Assembly (NCBI GenBank): GCA_902495155.1
Contig: CABUWD010000041.1
Coordinates: 1 to 15,278, forward strand
Origin: an uncultured Collinsella sp.
Lineage (GTDB): Bacteria; Actinomycetota; Coriobacteriia; Coriobacteriales; Coriobacteriaceae
Direction: 5' to 3'
DNA: 15,278 bases
Every line of letters starts with the position of its first letter. Positions within the stretch are counted from its first letter, which is position 1. A model generated the notes under the pieces. That model was not told the origin of the DNA, ran no database searches, and saw nothing but the letters and a program-made list of their open reading frames with translations. Below are positions 13,300-15,278 of this stretch, in pieces. The position numbers were made by a program, and so were the translations under genes.

Positions 13300-14970
13300 C
13301 TAAACCTCCATGACGACCGGGATGATCATCGGACGAGTGCGCGTACGACTCCAGATAAAGTTAGAGAGCGAGTCGCGCACGGCCTTGCGAATGGCATCGG
13401 AACCGCTGCTCGTAAAGCTGAACTTGCCCTTCTCAATCGTCTTCATAATAGACGCGGAGGCATCCTCGGAGAACTGGTCGTCGATGGCAAACGAGACGCC
13501 GCGGCCCGAGAACTCGATGGCCTCAATCTTCTTGTGCTTGAGCGAGACGATGGCGACGGCCGTGACCATACCGTCATTGGCGAGCTTCTGGCGATCGCGC
13601 AGGACGATGGGGTCGGTATCGCCGATACGCAGGCCGTCGACGTAGACGACGCCGGACTCGACGGGCGTACCGCGCTTGACGATACCGCCGCGCATCTCGA
13701 GCGTGTCGCCGTTATCGAGGATAAAGATATGATCGTCCTTGAGACCCATCTTGCGGGCCAGCTGGGCATGGGCGCGCAGGTGCACGGCCTCGCCGTGAAC
13801 CGGCATAAAGTACGTGGGCTTGGCCATGGCCATCAGGAGCTTAAGCTCCTCCTGGCTGCCGTGGCCCGAGACGTGGACAAGAGCACGGTTCTTATCCCAC
13901 ACGTCGCAGCCGAGCTTGGCCAAGCTGTTGACGACCTGCTGAACGGCTTTCTCGTTGCCGGGAACGGGAGTTGCCGAGAGGATGACGGTATCGCCCTCGT
14001 GGATAGAGAGCGTCTTGTGCTCGCCATTGGCCATGCGGGACAGGGCCGACAGCGGCTCGCCCTGCGAACCGGTGCACATGACGACGATCTTGTCGTCGGG
14101 CAGGTTATCGATATCGCAGGCATCGATGATATCGGCATCGTCGATGTTGAGGTAGCCCAGCTCGCGCGCCACGCGGGTGTTAGTGAGCATGGAGCGACCG
14201 GTCACAACGACCTTACGGCCGCACTTGCGGGCGGCATCGCAGATCTGCTGCAAACGATGGATATGGCTCGAGAACGAAGCGACGAACACGCGACCCGGGG
14301 CGTTCTTGATGGCATGCAGTAGGTTGGGACCAACCTCGGCCTCGGACTTGGTAAAGCCGGGAACCGTGGCATTGGTGGAGTCGGACAGCAACAGGTCGAT
14401 GCCCTGCTTGGCAAAGCGGCTGATAGCGGCATAGTCGGGCGTGACACCATCGATGGGCGTCTGGTCGAGCTTAAAGTCGCCAGTGTGCATAACGGTGCCC
14501 TGATTGGTGCGAATGAACACGCCCAGAGCGCCGGGGATGGAGTGCGTCATCGAGAAGAAGTCGAGCGAGATGCCGCCGAGGTTGACATGGCTGCCGCCCT
14601 TAACCTCGCGGAACTTGGGTGCGCGGATGCGGAACTCAGAAAGCTTGCCTTCGATAAAGCCAAGCGTCAGCTTGCTCGAGAAGATGGGCACCTTGTTGTT
14701 GAGGTCCTGCAGCAGATACGGAAGCGAACCGGTGTGGTCCTCGTGGCCGTGGGTGACGACGATACCGCGGAGCTTCTCCTCGTTCTCCAGAACATAGGTG
14801 TAGTCGGGAAGCACCAGGTCAATACCGGGCTGGGAATCGTCGGGGAACATGAGGCCAGCGTCAACGAGCACCATGTCGTCGCCGCATTCGAAGACCGTCA
14901 TGTTCTTGCCGATGCCGTCAAGGCCGCCGAGCGGAATGATCTTCAAGGGAGATGATTTTTTAGCTGCCAT
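13300..14970 (-). CDS. rnj: Ribonuclease J (beta-CASP metallo-beta-lactamase exo/endoribonuclease)
   Basis: RNase J degrades RNA 5' to 3' and also cuts internally, acting in mRNA decay and rRNA maturation. The 556-residue protein has the zinc-binding motif THGHEDHTG (73-81; His74, His76, Asp78, His79). Further metal-site residues are His144 (MTHSIPGALG), Asp166 (HTGDFKLD) and His393 (PVHGEAVH). The beta-CASP insert covers about 210-360 and includes TGSQGEP (301-307) and SGHGSQEE (369-376). A C-terminal domain (about 460-556) ends in RTRPMIIPVVMEV. Length is normal. ATG at 14970 has only a distant AGGA about 14 nt upstream. The stop lies 1 nt before the ftsK TTG. It is the first visible gene of the large unit; its leader contains a hairpin at 15059-15078. 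Confidence 0.97.
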   Translation of the reverse strand: MAAKKSSPLKIIPLGGLDGIGKNMTVFECGDDMVLVDAGLMFPDDSQPGIDLVLPDYTYVLENEEKLRGIVVTHGHEDHTGSLPYLLQDLNNKVPIFSSKLTLGFIEGKLSEFRIRAPKFREVKGGSHVNLGGISLDFFSMTHSIPGALGVFIRTNQGTVMHTGDFKLDQTPIDGVTPDYAAISRFAKQGIDLLLSDSTNATVPGFTKSEAEVGPNLLHAIKNAPGRVFVASFSSHIHRLQQICDAARKCGRKVVVTGRSMLTNTRVARELGYLNIDDADIIDACDIDNLPDDKIVVMCTGSQGEPLSALSRMANGEHKTLSIHEGDTVILSATPVPGNEKAVQQVVNSLAKLGCDVWDKNRALVHVSGHGSQEELKLLMAMAKPTYFMPVHGEAVHLRAHAQLARKMGLKDDHIFILDNGDTLEMRGGIVKRGTPVESGVVYVDGLRIGDTDPIVLRDRQKLANDGMVTAVAIVSLKHKKIEAIEFSGRGVSFAIDDQFSEDASASIMKTIEKGKFSFTSSGSDAIRKAVRDSLSNFIWSRTRTRPMIIPVVMEV

Positions 14971-15058
14971 AGGTTAGTGTGGTTTCCTTTCTTCGAAACG
15001 GGTCTGGAACAACCGACGGGGCGCTTCTGGCAAACCGACCGCCGGGAACGTACAAACA

Positions 15059-15078
15059 TGCATCGCAGAGTCGATGCA
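15059..15078 (-). promoter_or_regulatory. Hairpin in the region upstream of rnj
   Basis: TGCATCG (15059-15065) and CGATGCA (15072-15078) form a perfect 7-bp stem around a 6-nt loop, about 90 nt before the rnj start. No T-run follows in the minus direction. It could be a leader structure of the rnj transcript or a protein site. The rest of 14971-15058 shows no gene and no other clear signal. Confidence 0.4.
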
Positions 15079-15089
15079 ATAACCACAGT

Positions 15090-15118
15090 ATGATACCCAT
15101 TTGCACAACAACAGACCA
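15090..15118 (-). promoter_or_regulatory. Weak candidate promoter for the rnj unit
   Basis: On the minus strand TATCAT (15095-15090, 5 of 6 to the -10 consensus) is preceded by GGG and, 17 bp upstream, by TGGTCT (15118-15113), which matches the -35 consensus at only 3 of 6 positions. It would place the start near 15083, giving a leader of about 110 nt with the hairpin at 15059-15078. The main promoter may instead lie beyond the window. Confidence 0.3.
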
Positions 15119-15171
15119 CTCATGCATCAAAGCCCCATCTGAACTGGTCCATCCCGACGGTTTCCCGTGGG

Positions 15172-15278
15172 GCGGGCACTGATGAAGTTTCCTGCTCTAC
15201 AGTCCTGCTCACGACGGAGGCCACATTAAGTGGCCTCCTGTTCGTGCGGAACTCGCGATAAACTTCATCAGTGCCCGC
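15172..15278. repeat. Nested inverted-repeat element at the right edge (MITE-like or large hairpin)
   Basis: The 19-bp arm GCGGGCACTGATGAAGTTT (15172-15190) recurs as a perfect inverted copy at 15260-15278, which is the last base of the window, so the arms may be longer. The 69 bp between them contain a second perfect inverted repeat (15216-15238), and the sequence joining the two pairs partly matches in inverted order. The whole could fold into one long imperfect hairpin. There is no open reading frame inside. A non-autonomous transposon relic or a bidirectional terminator are both possible. Confidence 0.65.
15216..15238. terminator. Inner 9-bp GC-rich hairpin, possible terminator
   Basis: GGAGGCCAC (15216-15224), loop ATTAA and GTGGCCTCC (15230-15238) form a perfect 9-bp stem. 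The following bases are TGTTCG on the plus strand and GTCGTG on the minus strand, so neither side has a true T-run. It could end a transcript arriving from the gene to the right, but it also forms the core of the larger inverted repeat. Confidence 0.45.

Noticed and set aside
13099..14322. A 407-codon plus-strand open frame opposite rnj.
   Set aside because: RNase J on the minus strand is complete with its metal-site residues, so this is a shadow frame.
14979..15182. A 67-codon plus-strand open frame upstream of rnj.
   Set aside because: No ribosome-binding site or recognisable domain is seen and it runs into the inverted-repeat element.

Overview
This window reads as a chromosomal core region from a high-GC actinobacterium of the class Coriobacteriia, most likely Collinsella or a close relative. 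The basis is the GC-rich coding sequence, the protein sequences (notably the RecA, RodZ-like and FtsK proteins), the combination of RNase J and RNase Y with SpoVS, and the Bacillus-like gene order. The genus is an inference from recalled family resemblance. All twelve genes lie on the minus strand, so transcription runs from the right end of the window to the left. I see no phage, insertion sequence with a transposase, CRISPR array, tRNA or rRNA.

In transcription order there are three apparent units. Unit 1 (14970 to 5918) is rnj (RNase J), ftsK/spoIIIE-type translocase, a RodZ-like membrane HTH protein, yajQ, rimO, pgsA and a stand-alone CinA C-terminal domain (pncC-type). The genes are spaced 27 nt or less apart, some overlapping, and the unit ends at a strong GC hairpin (5887-5910). 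Unit 2 is recA-recX. It has its own promoter, whose 17-bp spacer holds a perfect LexA (SOS) box (5698-5713). Upstream of that promoter is an unusual array of six helically phased TTTGG elements. Unit 3 is rny (RNase Y), a GHKL-fold ATPase of unknown role, spoVS and the 5' part of miaB, which runs off the left edge. It begins at a clear promoter that abuts the recX terminator. It also has a leader of about 160 nt with two hairpins, one of them terminator-like.

The order rnj-ftsK-rodZ-pgsA-cinA-recA-rny-(X)-spoVS-miaB matches the classic Bacillus subtilis order (rnjB-spoIIIE-ymfM-pgsA-cinA-recA-rny-ymdB-spoVS-miaB). The differences here are that rimO and yajQ are inserted, recX follows recA, and a GHKL ATPase occupies the place of ymdB. 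The genes cover mRNA decay (RNase J, RNase Y), tRNA and ribosome methylthiolation (MiaB, RimO), phospholipid synthesis (PgsA), chromosome segregation and cell shape (FtsK, RodZ) and recombination/SOS (RecA, RecX).

The right 308 bp (14971-15278) contain no gene. They hold the rnj leader with a small hairpin, and at the very edge a nested inverted-repeat element (19-bp perfect arms enclosing a 9-bp stem) that looks like a MITE or a large bidirectional terminator.

Most of the window is ordinary conserved housekeeping sequence. The items most worth a second look are the GHKL ATPase at the ymdB position, the phased repeats upstream of recA, the terminal inverted-repeat element, the palindrome in front of spoVS, the rny leader hairpins, the RG-rich linker of the RodZ-like protein and the duplicated 12-residue motif in the FtsK linker.
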